Assembly (NCBI GenBank): GCA_963811605.1 | Contig: CAWESA010000008.1 | Coordinates: 248,001 to 312,000 of the forward strand | From: CAVQLX01 sp963811605 | GTDB taxonomy: Bacteria > Desulfobacterota > Binatia > DP-6 | Direction of reading: 5' to 3' | DNA length: 64,000 nt | Shown here: positions 8,777 through 17,636 of the stretch, in pieces | Position numbering within the stretch: position 1 is the stretch's first letter | How the letters are laid out: every line of letters starts with the position of its first letter | Program-made: the position numbers and the translations under genes | Notes under the pieces: model-generated | What the model saw: the letters and a program-made list of their open reading frames with translations, nothing else | What the model was told of the DNA's origin: nothing | Database searches by the model: none

Positions 8777-9775
8777 ATGAAGCTCGGTCTGATGGTCGGC
8801 TACTGGATGTTCGGTCCCACCGATTCGACGCCGCTCGCGCAGGAAGCGGAGCGGCTGGGGTTCGACTCGGTGTGGACGGCGGAGGCATACGGCTCGGACG
8901 CGATCTCGCCGCTCGCCTGGATCGGCGCGCGCACGTCGCGCATCAAGCTCGGCACCGGCATCGTGCAGATCTCCGCCCGCACGCCCGCGTGCGTCGCGAT
9001 GACCGCCATGACGCTCGATCATCTCACGGGCGGCCGGCTCATCCTGGGCCTCGGGGTCTCCGGCCCGCAGGTGGTGGAGGGCTGGTACGGCCAGCCGTTC
9101 CCGAAGCCGCTGGCGCGCATGCGCGAGTACATCACGCTGCTGCGCCTGATGCTGAAGCGCGAGACGCCCGTCTCGTTCGAGGGCGAGCACTACCAGCTGC
9201 CGCTGCGCGGCGGCTCGGGGCTCGGCAAGCCGCTCAAGCTGATCACGCGCCCGCTGCGCGACCACGTGCCGATCTATCTCGCCGCCGAGGGGCCGAAGAA
9301 CATCGCCATGGCGACGGAGCTGTGCGACGGCTGGCTGCCGCTCTACTACTCGCCGTACCGCCCGGAGGTGTACGCGGATGCGCTGCGGGGAGCGAAGCCC
9401 GACTTCGAGGTCGCGTGCCCCGTGACCGTCAACGTGAACGACGACCTGGCGACGGCGTTGCTGCCCGTCAAGTACATGCTCGCCTTCTACATCGGCGGCA
9501 TGGGCGCGAAGAAGCAGAATTTCCACGCCAACCTCGTGCGCCGCATGGGCTACGGCGACGCCGTCGATCGCATCCAGGAGCTCTTCCTCGCCGGCCGACG
9601 TGACGAGGCGGCGGCGGCCGTGCCCGACGAGTTCGCCGACGAGATCTCCCTCTGCGGTCCGAGGGAGCGCATCCGCGAGCGCCTCCAGGTGTGGGAGCGG
9701 AGCCCCGTCACGACCATCCTGGCCGGCACCACCGACATCGAGGCGCTGCGCGTCCTGGCCGACGCCGCGGCGTGA
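8777..9775 (+). CDS. LLM-class F420/flavin-dependent oxidoreductase
   Basis: A 332-aa luciferase-like TIM barrel. LGFDSVWTAEAYGSDAISPL, LGTGIVQISARTPACVAMTA and LILGLGVSGPQVVEGWYG are standard features of the F420-dependent branch (MSMEG/Mer-type). It would reduce or oxidise a substrate with reduced F420 or FMN in the cytoplasm. The distal DEISLCGPRERIRERL segment is the usual C-terminal helix. It is transcribed divergently from an amidohydrolase_2 gene. Substrate not deducible. Confidence 0.88.
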   Translation: MKLGLMVGYWMFGPTDSTPLAQEAERLGFDSVWTAEAYGSDAISPLAWIGARTSRIKLGTGIVQISARTPACVAMTAMTLDHLTGGRLILGLGVSGPQVVEGWYGQPFPKPLARMREYITLLRLMLKRETPVSFEGEHYQLPLRGGSGLGKPLKLITRPLRDHVPIYLAAEGPKNIAMATELCDGWLPLYYSPYRPEVYADALRGAKPDFEVACPVTVNVNDDLATALLPVKYMLAFYIGGMGAKKQNFHANLVRRMGYGDAVDRIQELFLAGRRDEAAAAVPDEFADEISLCGPRERIRERLQVWERSPVTTILAGTTDIEALRVLADAAA

Positions 9776-9853
9776 GCGGCCGCCGCGGGCGCGTGTGGGG
9801 GAGCAGTCCGAGCTGCTGCACGCGTCGACGAACCCGATGTGCCGCGCCGGTCG

Positions 9854-11842
9854 TCAGTCCGATTTGTCCTTCAGCTGCGCTGCGTCCTGCTTGGTGAACG
9901 GCGCGCTGAAGTCGGCGCCCCAGCACACCGTGTCGCCGCTGCGATGGAGGCGCACGGCCAGCGGTCCGGTGAACGACGACGGCGCCGGCATCACGAGCGG
10001 ATCGCCCTTGCCCTTGAAGGCGATCTTCGCCTTGCCGGCGACGAGTCCCTCCTTCAGCGAGATCGACTGCGTGCCCGTCGGCGTCAGGTCCTTGTCCTTG
10101 TAGGTGAAGCTGGTGGGCTTCTCGGTCCAGCACGGCTTCGTGGCGCAGGTGCCGCCGGCGTCGGCGGTGGCGCTCGCGACCAGGGCGCCCGCGTTGTAGA
10201 GGCAGAGGGCGTAGTCGTCGCTGGTCACCGGATTGCCGTAGTCGGCCTTCGCCGTGACCGCGCCGGCCCACTTCCAGACCAGCTGATCGCGCTTGTCGGG
10301 CATCTTGTCCTTGAGCGTGAACGACGACTTGCCGGGCAGGACCGTCGTCCGGCAGGTGGCGGGAGACGCCGGACAGAGCGGGCTCGGTCCGTTGGCGTTC
10401 TGTGCCAGGGTGACGACGTCGGCGATCTCGTCGCTGAGCGCGAGATCGATGTCCCCGTCGTTGTCGAAGTCGAGCAGCACCGCGCATGACGGGTTGGACG
10501 GCGCGGGGATGTCCTGGCCGAAGCCGAAGTTGCCGTTGCCGTCGTTGACGTAGATGCGCCAGACGCCGCCGCCGTAGCTCGACAGCACCCAGTCGAGGTC
10601 GCCGTCGCCGTCGAGGTCGCCGAGATCGCTGGCGGGCGTGTGCCCCGGCATGGCGACGAACTCGGGCGCCGCCAGCGTACCGTCGCCGTTGCCGCGCAGG
10701 AGCGCTCCGCCGTCGGTGCTGAAGGCGTTGGCCAGCGCCGCATCGACCTTGCCGTCGCCGTCCACGTCGCCGACCGCGACCTGCCACGGCGGACCGCCGG
10801 CGTCCTGCGGCGGCCCGGCGGTGAACGTGCCGTCACCGTTGCCGAGGTTGACCGCCGCCTTCTCGTCCGCCACGCAGCCGGCCACGAGGTCGATGATGCC
10901 GTCGTTGTTCATGTCGGCGGAGTTGAGCCCCCAGGGACGGCTGCATCCGGCGTCGAAGTAGGTGGGCGAGCCGAACACGCCCGAGCCGTCGTTCAGCAGC
11001 AGCGCCATGCGGTCGTCGCCCACGATGGCGTTGACGATGTCCATGTCGCCGTCGCCGTCGACGTCGAGCACAGCGACCCCATGCGGCTGGTCGCCGGTGA
11101 GCACGGCCTGCGGCGTCGCGAAGGTGCCGTTGCCGTTCCCGAGCGCGATCCAGACTCCGCCGCTGTCGGTGGCGGAGACGGCGATGTCCATCTTGCCGTC
11201 GTTGTCGAAGTCGCCCGGCTCGTTCGGACTCGACTCCACGCCGATGGCGACGGGAGCGAGGAAGGGCTGCTTGTAGAGCCCGCTGCCGTCGGCGCGGTTC
11301 ATGAAGACGCGCAGGTCCGCGCTCACCTCGTTGACGGTGGCGAGGTCGATCCAGCCGTCCTGGTCGAGGTCGGCCTGCAGCGCGCCGTAGATCCGCGTCT
11401 GCGGGCCGCCCGGGCCGCCGGTGCGGTTCGACATCACGTCGATGGTCTCGAAGCTCATGGTCGCCGGCGCGGACTCGACGGTGAACTCGAAAGCGTAGCC
11501 GGCGCTGCGCAGCGGCGTCGAGTCGGCGGCGCGCACGTCGTGCGACAGGTTCACGAGGACGCGCTCGCCGGCCGAGAAGGGCCGCGCCGGCGTCAGGGTC
11601 AGGGTCTTGTCGCCGTTGGAGAACGCGATCGGGCCGGTCGCCGTCCCGGTGGCGCGGCCGAACACGCGCACGCTCGACGTGGTGATCGACGAGGTGAGCA
11701 GCGCCTCGTCGAACGTGATGGAGATGGCGGTGTTCGCCGCCGCCATCGTGTTGCGCACGGGGCTCGTGGACACGACGTCGGGCTGCGCCGCGTGGGCGGC
11801 GACCGCGCCCAGCAGCGCAAGGGCGATGGTGGTTGATCGCAT
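9854..11842 (-). CDS. Secreted FG-GAP/VCBS repeat protein with Big/SbsA-like N-terminal domain
   Basis: A 662-aa exported protein. Residues 1-18 are a signal peptide. Residues ~20-125 form an SbsA-type Ig-like domain (NTAISITFDEAL, DKTLTLTPARPFSAGERV). Next come seven FG-GAP/VCBS calcium-loop repeats with DxDxDGxxD motifs (DLDQDGWIDLA, DFDNDGKMDIA, DVDGDGDMDIV, DMNNDGIIDLV, DVDGDGKVDAA, DLDGDGDLDWV, DFDNDGDIDLA). The last ~150 residues (SFTLKDKMPDKRDQ, FTYKDKDLTPTGTQSI, CWGADFSAPF) are a Lys/Gly-rich beta domain related to the N-terminal domain of the esterase at 1-1049. The ATG has a strong AGGAGGGG site 8 bases upstream. Probably a surface or secreted adhesion-type protein. Confidence 0.85.
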   Translation of the reverse strand: MRSTTIALALLGAVAAHAAQPDVVSTSPVRNTMAAANTAISITFDEALLTSSITTSSVRVFGRATGTATGPIAFSNGDKTLTLTPARPFSAGERVLVNLSHDVRAADSTPLRSAGYAFEFTVESAPATMSFETIDVMSNRTGGPGGPQTRIYGALQADLDQDGWIDLATVNEVSADLRVFMNRADGSGLYKQPFLAPVAIGVESSPNEPGDFDNDGKMDIAVSATDSGGVWIALGNGNGTFATPQAVLTGDQPHGVAVLDVDGDGDMDIVNAIVGDDRMALLLNDGSGVFGSPTYFDAGCSRPWGLNSADMNNDGIIDLVAGCVADEKAAVNLGNGDGTFTAGPPQDAGGPPWQVAVGDVDGDGKVDAALANAFSTDGGALLRGNGDGTLAAPEFVAMPGHTPASDLGDLDGDGDLDWVLSSYGGGVWRIYVNDGNGNFGFGQDIPAPSNPSCAVLLDFDNDGDIDLALSDEIADVVTLAQNANGPSPLCPASPATCRTTVLPGKSSFTLKDKMPDKRDQLVWKWAGAVTAKADYGNPVTSDDYALCLYNAGALVASATADAGGTCATKPCWTEKPTSFTYKDKDLTPTGTQSISLKEGLVAGKAKIAFKGKGDPLVMPAPSSFTGPLAVRLHRSGDTVCWGADFSAPFTKQDAAQLKDKSD

Positions 11843-11984
11843 GCGGGTTCCCCTCCTGCGCCGCGTCACGGACGCATGGGGAGGCTGTACCATGCCCGGC
11901 GGCCGCGGGTGAAGGTCGATCATCGACGTTCGTCGGCCGAGACCACCGGTTGACTCGTGTCGGGGAGGGCGGGATGGAAGATCG

Positions 11985-12665
11985 ATGATCGACCTCTACA
12001 CCGCTCCCACCCCCAACGGGCACAAGGCGTCCATCACGCTCGAGGAGCTCGAGATCCCCTACGAGGTGCACCTCGTGAACCTGATGGGGGGCGATCAGAA
12101 GAAGCCCGAGTTCCTCCGCATCAATCCGAACGGTCGCATCCCGGCGATCGTCGATCGCGACGCCGGCGACTTCCCGGTCTTCGAGTCGGGCGCCATCATG
12201 ATCTACCTCGCCGAGCAGGCAGGGAAGCTGCTGCCGACCGGTCGCACGGGCCGCTCCCTGGTCATCCAGTGGCTGATGTTCCAGATGGGCGGCATCGGGC
12301 CGATGATGGGGCAGGCCAACGTCTTCTATCGCTACTTCCCGGAGAAGCTGCAGGGCGCGATCGACCGCTATCAGAACGAGAGCCGCCGCCTGTTCGAGGT
12401 GCTGGACGGGCGGCTGGCCGACCACGAGTGGCTCGCGGGTGACTACTCCATCGCCGACATCGCCAACTGGTCGTGGGTCCGCACCCACAAGTGGTCCGGG
12501 GTGTCGGTGGACGGCCTCGACCATCTCCAGCGCTGGATGGCGCAGATGAACGCCCGGCCGGCGTGTCAGCGCGGACTCGACGTGCCGTTCCGCATGCCGG
12601 ACCTGACCGAGTCGTCGGTGGCGGACGAGTTCGCCAAGAGCGCGCAGACCATCCTGCAGCGCTGA
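11985..12665 (+). CDS. Nu-class glutathione S-transferase / disulfide-bond oxidoreductase (YfcG-like)
   Basis: A 226-aa GST. The thioredoxin-like N-terminal domain begins MIDLYTAPTPNGHK, with Thr9 and Asn11 at the positions that bind glutathione in E. coli YfcG, instead of the classical Tyr or Ser. RINPNGRIPAIVD and FESGAIMIYLAE are the cis-Pro and Ser-Gly glutathione-binding motifs; the C-terminal helical domain runs from ~90 (DYSIADIANWSWV is the N-capping box). Such enzymes reduce disulfides with two glutathiones. It is divergent from the FG-GAP gene, with a 142-bp control region. Confidence 0.9.
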   Translation: MIDLYTAPTPNGHKASITLEELEIPYEVHLVNLMGGDQKKPEFLRINPNGRIPAIVDRDAGDFPVFESGAIMIYLAEQAGKLLPTGRTGRSLVIQWLMFQMGGIGPMMGQANVFYRYFPEKLQGAIDRYQNESRRLFEVLDGRLADHEWLAGDYSIADIANWSWVRTHKWSGVSVDGLDHLQRWMAQMNARPACQRGLDVPFRMPDLTESSVADEFAKSAQTILQR

Positions 12666-12712
12666 CGCCGCGCGCGTTGATCTGGGCGGGCGTTGCCTGC
12701 TAGGCGGCGCGC

Positions 12713-13951
12713 ATGCGGTCGATCGAGCACCAGTCCCGGGCCGAGCTCGCGGCGCTCGGCCGCGAGTACATGCTCTTCGGACACCTGCTGAACCGGGCCG
12801 CGCTGCCGCACGTGCACCTCCAGGTCGGCGCCGAGGCGCGCGAGGCGGTCGCGATCGAGGAGTGGATGGGCGCGAGCCCCATCTACACCCGGCGCATGCA
12901 GCGGCGCCTCGGCTTCGCGGGCGACGGGGTCGGCACGATCTTCAAGGGCTTCCAGCTCGACGTCGGCTTCCCGCACCAGTACATGGACGTCCACTACGAC
13001 CTCGAGAGCGATGCCCGTGGCTACTTCTGGCTGGTCAGCTGCGGCGCCCTGCTCGAGGTCGAGCAGTACGGTGAGGCCGCCGTGCGCTCGATGTGTCACG
13101 CCATCGAGGATCCCACGTTCGACGCCAGCGCCGTCGCGACCAATCCCCGGGCCCGCTGCCGTCCCGTCCATCGTCCGCCGCGGACGCCCGCCGATCGCGT
13201 CCCGCACTGCCGCTGGGAGGTGTTCATCGATCCCGACGCGGCGCCCATCGAGGAGGCCCCGATTACCCGTCGGGTGAGCACGTCGCGTCTCGCGCACATC
13301 GCGTTTCCCGCCGCTCCGACGGATGCGACCGGCGGTCGCGACGACTATCGGGGCGCGTTCGATCCGGCATTCCGGCTGGAGCAGCTGTCGCGCGCCGCCC
13401 TGGTGGACGTGTGCCGCGAATTCCTGGTCCAGGACCACCTGCTGATCCGCTCGCTCATGCTGGCGGTCGCGGATCGCGCCGGCGACGCGGTGGCGCGCGA
13501 GATCGCGACCAAGCAGTGGACCGGCGCGGGCGCCGTGTGCGCCGGCCGGCTGCACCGGGGGCTCGGGACCGCCGGCGGCGGCGTCGAGGCGATCGTCGCG
13601 ATGCTCCGGCTGCACCCGGCGCTGATGCCGGGCTACAGCGGTCTCGGCGTGGCGGCCGCCGGTGACCGCGCGCGGCTCTCGCTGGAAGACTGCGAGGCGC
13701 TGCGCGAGGCCGACGGCAACGCGTGGAGCGCTCTCCTCGGCGGCGCGGAGCACCCGGCGCTGGACGCCATGGTGCAGGCCGTCGACCCGCGTGCGCGCTG
13801 CGTGCCGGCGACGCCAGCCGGGAGCGAGCGACTCGCCTGGGAGATCGTCGTCGATCCAGCGGGGCCCGCCGCCGAGCCGCCCGTCGAGGTGGGAATGGTC
13901 GCTGCGACCAACACGGCACGGTTCACGTTCCGCGCGCCGCCGCCGCCCTGA
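12713..13951 (+). CDS. Unrecognised protein with two tandem copies of one domain
   Basis: I do not recognise this 412-aa protein with confidence. It is an internal duplication: residues ~10-200 and ~228-408 align. Matching landmarks are REYMLFGHLLNRAAL / REFLVQDHLLIRSLML, AIEEWMGASPIYTRRMQR / ATKQWTGAGAVCAGRLHR, NPRARCRPV / DPRARCVPA, CRWEVFIDPDAAPIEE / LAWEIVVDPAGPAAEP, and STSRLAHIAF / ATNTARFTF. No signal peptide or membrane segment is present. The helical first part plus a Cys-containing Trp-Glu strand faintly recalls DUF6125/ATC-hydrolase-like proteins, but I cannot confirm it. It stands alone between gst and the convergent yhbY, whose stop is 5 bases away. Confidence 0.75.
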   Translation: MRSIEHQSRAELAALGREYMLFGHLLNRAALPHVHLQVGAEAREAVAIEEWMGASPIYTRRMQRRLGFAGDGVGTIFKGFQLDVGFPHQYMDVHYDLESDARGYFWLVSCGALLEVEQYGEAAVRSMCHAIEDPTFDASAVATNPRARCRPVHRPPRTPADRVPHCRWEVFIDPDAAPIEEAPITRRVSTSRLAHIAFPAAPTDATGGRDDYRGAFDPAFRLEQLSRAALVDVCREFLVQDHLLIRSLMLAVADRAGDAVAREIATKQWTGAGAVCAGRLHRGLGTAGGGVEAIVAMLRLHPALMPGYSGLGVAAAGDRARLSLEDCEALREADGNAWSALLGGAEHPALDAMVQAVDPRARCVPATPAGSERLAWEIVVDPAGPAAEPPVEVGMVAATNTARFTFRAPPPP

Positions 13952-13956
13952 GGATC

Positions 13957-14265
13957 TCAGTCGACGACGATCCGCGGATGCTCGGGATGCGGGCGGTAGA
14001 GGATCACGGTGTGCCCGACGAGTCCGCAGAGCGCCGAGTCCGTCCCCGCCGCCAGCGCGGTCGCGGCGTCCCGCTTGTCCTCGGGCTCGTGCAGCCGGAC
14101 CTTGATCAGCTCGTGGACCGCCAGCGCCTGGTCGACGGAGCGCAGGACGCGCTCGTCCACACCCGCCTGGCCGACGATCACGACGGGATGCAGCGGGTGC
14201 GCCCGGCCGCGCAGCGCCTTGCGCTGGTGCGACGTCAGCTGGGGGGCGGGGCGATCGGCCGCCAT
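13957..14265 (-). CDS. yhbY: YhbY-type CRM-domain RNA-binding protein
   Basis: A 102-aa single CRM domain. LTSHQRKALRGRAHPLHPVV is the start of the family, VIVGQAGVDERVLRSVDQAL holds the G-x-x-G loop, and HELIKVRLHE and GLVGHTVILYRP are the conserved strands. E. coli YhbY associates with pre-50S ribosomal subunits. The gene starts 8 bases downstream of a tetR stop and is probably cotranscribed with it; it converges on the tandem-domain gene with only 5 bases between the stop codons. Confidence 0.9.
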   Translation of the reverse strand: MAADRPAPQLTSHQRKALRGRAHPLHPVVIVGQAGVDERVLRSVDQALAVHELIKVRLHEPEDKRDAATALAAGTDSALCGLVGHTVILYRPHPEHPRIVVD

Positions 14266-14273
14266 GGCGGCCG

Positions 14274-14927
14274 TCAGCGTGCGGCGCTGCGCCGGCGCGT
14301 CAGCGGCGGCAGGCAGAGGGCGCGATCGGCGATGTCGCGCAGCCGGCGCACCAACGTGTCGCGATCGGCCTGCATCCCGCCCGCGACCCAGTCGGCGAGG
14401 AGGACCTGGTCCATGGCGCTGAACATCCTGGCCAGGTAGCCCGGATCCTCCTCCACGAACTCACCCGACACGACGCCGCGCCGGAAGATGTCCGCCTGCA
14501 GGGTGTGAATCTCGTGCCAGTAGCTGACCTGGGTCGGCGTCTCCAGGGCGGGGCCGAGGGCCCACGACGCGCCGGAGCGCAGGTGCATGCGCAGGAATGC
14601 GGGATGGGACACGAAGTAGTCGATGTAGATCTCGATGAGGGCGAGCAGCGCCTCCCGCGGCGAGAGGTCGCGCGCGGCGACGTCGCGCGCCAGGCGCAGG
14701 AGCTCCTGGCCGCGCTCCTCGAGGAGCGCCCCGTACAGCTCCGCCTTGCCCGGGAAGATGGCGTAGATCGTTCCCATGGAGAGCGAGCAGTCGTTCGAGA
14801 TGTCGACGACCTTGGCGGCTGCGTAGCCGCGCTCCGCGAAGACGCGCTCGGCGGCCTCCAGGATGTGCTGGCGGTAGACCCCGGTGCGGGCCTCACGGGC
14901 CTCGTCGCGTGCCTTCTTCCGCGGCAT
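14274..14927 (-). CDS. TetR/AcrR-family transcriptional regulator
   Basis: A 217-aa TetR repressor. Residues ~18-65 form the HTH (ILEAAERVFAERGYAAAKVV, then MGTIYAIFPGKAELYGALL). The rest is the helical ligand and dimer domain. The ATG at 14927 has GAGGGA 5 bases upstream. It is divergent from the LLM/ALDH/amidohydrolase operon, and the shared control region contains a perfect 10-bp inverted repeat, so it probably represses that operon and itself until a pathway metabolite (perhaps an acyl-CoA) binds. yhbY follows 8 bases later. Confidence 0.88.
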   Translation of the reverse strand: MPRKKARDEAREARTGVYRQHILEAAERVFAERGYAAAKVVDISNDCSLSMGTIYAIFPGKAELYGALLEERGQELLRLARDVAARDLSPREALLALIEIYIDYFVSHPAFLRMHLRSGASWALGPALETPTQVSYWHEIHTLQADIFRRGVVSGEFVEEDPGYLARMFSAMDQVLLADWVAGGMQADRDTLVRRLRDIADRALCLPPLTRRRSAAR

Positions 14928-14935
14928 GCGTCCCT

Positions 14936-14981
14936 CTACCATTCGCCATCGTGGTTGACAAGTCATATTTTCGAATGGTAG
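14936..14981. promoter_or_regulatory. Probable TetR operator: 10-bp inverted repeat around a -35 box
   Basis: CTACCATTCG (14936-14945) and its exact reverse complement CGAATGGTAG (14972-14981) are separated by 26 bases in the tetR/operon intergenic region. A TTGACA (14955-14960) lies between the arms, with only a weak -10 (TAGTTC) overlapping and following the right arm. The left arm lies 9 bases before the tetR start. The arrangement fits an autoregulatory operator. The centre-to-centre distance of 36 bp is long for one TetR dimer and may mean two dimers or DNA looping. Confidence 0.5.
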
Positions 14982-15038
14982 TTCGTTCAGACGAGCCGGG
15001 ATCCTCGAAGGCTCGACGCGCCCGCAAGGAGGCTGCCG

Positions 15039-16163
15039 ATGGAGTTCGGGATCTTCTCCCAGATGCACTGTCCCCCCTGGGACGACGAGCATTCGCGGTA
15101 CCTGCGAGAGCTCGAGGTGTCGGAGCTGTGCGATGCCGTCGGCTTCAAGTACGACTGGTCGCCCGAGCACCACTTCCTGGAGCACTACTCCCACCAGCCG
15201 GCGCCCGAGGTCTATCTCTCGTGGGTCGCGGCACGGACCAAGCGGATCCACGTCGGCACGGCGATCACGAACATCACGGCGGCGGTGAACCATCCCGCGC
15301 GCGTCGCCGAGCGCATCGCCACCATGGACCACCTCTCGTGCGGCCGCGTCGAGTTCGGAACCGGTCGCGGCTCGTCGTCGGCGGAATGGGGCGGATTCGC
15401 CATCCCGTCGGCGGCGGAGACGAAGCCGATGTGGCGCGAGTCGCTGGAGCAGATTCCACGCATGTGGCTCGACGAGCCGTACGCCTTCGAGGGCAAGTAC
15501 TTCCGGATGCCCGAGCGCAACGTGCTCCCGAAGCCGTACTCGAAGCCGCACCCGCCGATGTGGGTGGCGTGCTCCAGCCCTGCCACCTTCCAGGAAGCGG
15601 GCGAGCTGGGACTCGGCGCGCTCTGCTTCACCTTCGGCACGCCGGCCGACATCGCCCCGCTCGTGAAGAGCTACAAGGACGCGGTCCGGCGCTGTACCAA
15701 GCCCGCCGGTGCGTACGTGAACGACAACATCGCCGTCACCACCAACATGTTCTGCTTCGAGGACGGTGAGGAGGCGCGTCACCTGTATTCGAAGGCCAGG
15801 GTCGGCGCGTTCACGGGCTACTTCTTCAAGTGGCTCGACTCGATCCCGCGCCCGAAGGGCCTGCCGCCGACGGGTCCGCTCCCGCCCATCCCAGACCCGA
15901 CGCCCGCCGACCTGAAGGCGGGCCTGGCGGTCGGCGGACGGCAGGTCGGCTCGCCCGACGAGATCGCCAGCGTGATCGACATGTACGAGGCGCTGGGCGT
16001 CGACCAGCTCATCTATGCGCCGCTCACCCTGACGCTGGACCAGAAGCACGTGCTGCGCTCGATCGAGACCTTCGGGAAACACGTCCTGCCGCGCTTCGAT
16101 CGTGATCCGGTGCACAGCACCACGCGCCAGCGCGAGGCGGCGCTGGCGGCTCGCGCCGCGTAG
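15039..16163 (+). CDS. LLM-class flavin-dependent monooxygenase
   Basis: A 374-aa luciferase-like protein, first gene of an eight-gene operon, with AAGGAGG 7 bases upstream of the ATG. EFGIFSQMHCPP, FKYDWSPEHHFLEHYS and TNITAAVNHPARVAERIATM are typical of bacterial luciferase/limonene-type monooxygenases using FMNH2 and O2. GRVEFGTGRGSSSAEWGG is the phosphate-binding region. The following genes encode aldehyde and alcohol dehydrogenases and an acyl-CoA synthetase, so it plausibly performs the initial oxygenation or Baeyer-Villiger step. Cytoplasmic; a flavin reductase would be needed from elsewhere. Confidence 0.88.
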   Translation: MEFGIFSQMHCPPWDDEHSRYLRELEVSELCDAVGFKYDWSPEHHFLEHYSHQPAPEVYLSWVAARTKRIHVGTAITNITAAVNHPARVAERIATMDHLSCGRVEFGTGRGSSSAEWGGFAIPSAAETKPMWRESLEQIPRMWLDEPYAFEGKYFRMPERNVLPKPYSKPHPPMWVACSSPATFQEAGELGLGALCFTFGTPADIAPLVKSYKDAVRRCTKPAGAYVNDNIAVTTNMFCFEDGEEARHLYSKARVGAFTGYFFKWLDSIPRPKGLPPTGPLPPIPDPTPADLKAGLAVGGRQVGSPDEIASVIDMYEALGVDQLIYAPLTLTLDQKHVLRSIETFGKHVLPRFDRDPVHSTTRQREAALAARAA

Positions 16164-16181
16164 CTGCTACCTGGCGGGGGG

Positions 16182-17636
16182 ATGGCGGAAACGATCGAGC
16201 ACGACGTGCTGATCGGTGGCCGGTGGGCCCCGGCCGCCGGCGGCACCTACCCCGTGATCGACCCGGCGACCGAGTCCCCCGTGGGCCGGGCGCCGCAGGC
16301 CTCGGCGGGGCAGGCGCGCGAAGCCGCCCGCGCCGCGCGCGACGCCTTCGAGCGCGGGCCGTGGCCGCGCATGTCGCCCGCCGAGCGCGGCGCCTGCCTG
16401 CGCGACGCCGCGGCGCGCTTCCGCGAGGCGGCGCCGGGCCTGGTGGATCTGGCCGTGGCCGAGACGGGATCGCTGCGGGCGGTGGCGGAGTCGCAGCAGG
16501 TGGGCGCGGTCGCGCTGCGGCTGGCGAAGTACGCCGAGCTGGCGGCGGAGCTGTCCGACACGCCGATGCCGCCGCGCGAGGGCCCGTCGGGTATCGCGTT
16601 CGGCGTGGCGGTGCGCGAGCCGGTCGGGGTGGTGGCCTGCATCACGCCCTACAACTTCCCGATGACCAACTGCGCCGGGAAGCTCGGGCCGGCGCTGGTC
16701 TGCGGCAACACGGTGGTGGTGAAGCCGGCGCCGGTCGACCCGCTGTGCGTCGCCGCGCTCTGTCGCATCATGAACGACGCCCTGCCGCCCGGCGTGGTGA
16801 ACTTCGTGTGCGGCGAGGGGCCGAGCGTCGGGGAGGCGCTGGTCGAGTCGTCCGACGTCGACATGATCTCCTTCACCGGCTCGACCGCGGTGGGCCTGCG
16901 CATCCAGGAGGCCGCCGCGAGGCGGCTCAAGCGGACCCTCATGGAGCTGGGTGGGAAATCGCCCCAGATCGTCTTCGCGGATGCCGACCGCGACGCCGCG
17001 CTGCGCGGCGCCGCGCAGGTCTGGACCTTCCACAGCGGCCAGATCTGCATCGCCGGCACCCGCCTGCTGGTGGAGGCGTCGATCTACGACGACTTCACCG
17101 GCGCGCTCGTCGAGCGCGCAAAGGCGCTCAAGATCGGCGATCCCCGCGAGCCCGGGGTGGTGATCGGGCCCCTGGTGTCCGCGGCGCAGCGCGACCGCGT
17201 CGAGCGCCTGATCGCGCGCGGGGTCGAGGAGGGCGCGACGCTGGCGTGCGGCGGCCGCCGTCCGGCCGAGCCGGCGCGCGGCTTCTACATCGAGCCGACG
17301 CTCTTCACGCATGCGACCAACGACATGGCGGTGGCGCGCGAGGAGTTCTTCGGTCCCGTGATCACGGCCATACCGTTCCGCGACGAGGCGGAGGCGATCG
17401 CCCTCGCCAACGACTCCGACTACGGGCTGTACGGGTACCTCTGGACGCGCGACCGCGCGCGCGGGACGCGCGTGGCGCGCGCGCTGCGCACGGGTACGGT
17501 GCAGGTGAACAGCGCGAGCGGGATGCATCCCGACGCGCCCTTCGGCGGCTACAAGCTCTCGGGCATCGGACGCGACGGCGGCCGGTGGGCTCTCGAAGCC
17601 TACAGCGAGACCAAGTACATCGGGTGGACGGCATGA
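16182..17636 (+). CDS. NAD(P)-dependent aldehyde dehydrogenase
   Basis: A 484-aa ALDH with all signatures: ITPYNFPMTNCAGKLGPAL, nucleotide loop FTGSTAVG, general base LMELGGKSP, catalytic Cys in FHSGQICIAGTRL, and EEFFGPV. It would oxidise an aldehyde from the upstream monooxygenase or the downstream alcohol dehydrogenase to the acid. Its TGA overlaps the next ATG (ATGA at 17633-17636), showing translational coupling. A GGGGGG run just before the ATG may serve as ribosome site. Confidence 0.93.
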   Translation: MAETIEHDVLIGGRWAPAAGGTYPVIDPATESPVGRAPQASAGQAREAARAARDAFERGPWPRMSPAERGACLRDAAARFREAAPGLVDLAVAETGSLRAVAESQQVGAVALRLAKYAELAAELSDTPMPPREGPSGIAFGVAVREPVGVVACITPYNFPMTNCAGKLGPALVCGNTVVVKPAPVDPLCVAALCRIMNDALPPGVVNFVCGEGPSVGEALVESSDVDMISFTGSTAVGLRIQEAAARRLKRTLMELGGKSPQIVFADADRDAALRGAAQVWTFHSGQICIAGTRLLVEASIYDDFTGALVERAKALKIGDPREPGVVIGPLVSAAQRDRVERLIARGVEEGATLACGGRRPAEPARGFYIEPTLFTHATNDMAVAREEFFGPVITAIPFRDEAEAIALANDSDYGLYGYLWTRDRARGTRVARALRTGTVQVNSASGMHPDAPFGGYKLSGIGRDGGRWALEAYSETKYIGWTA

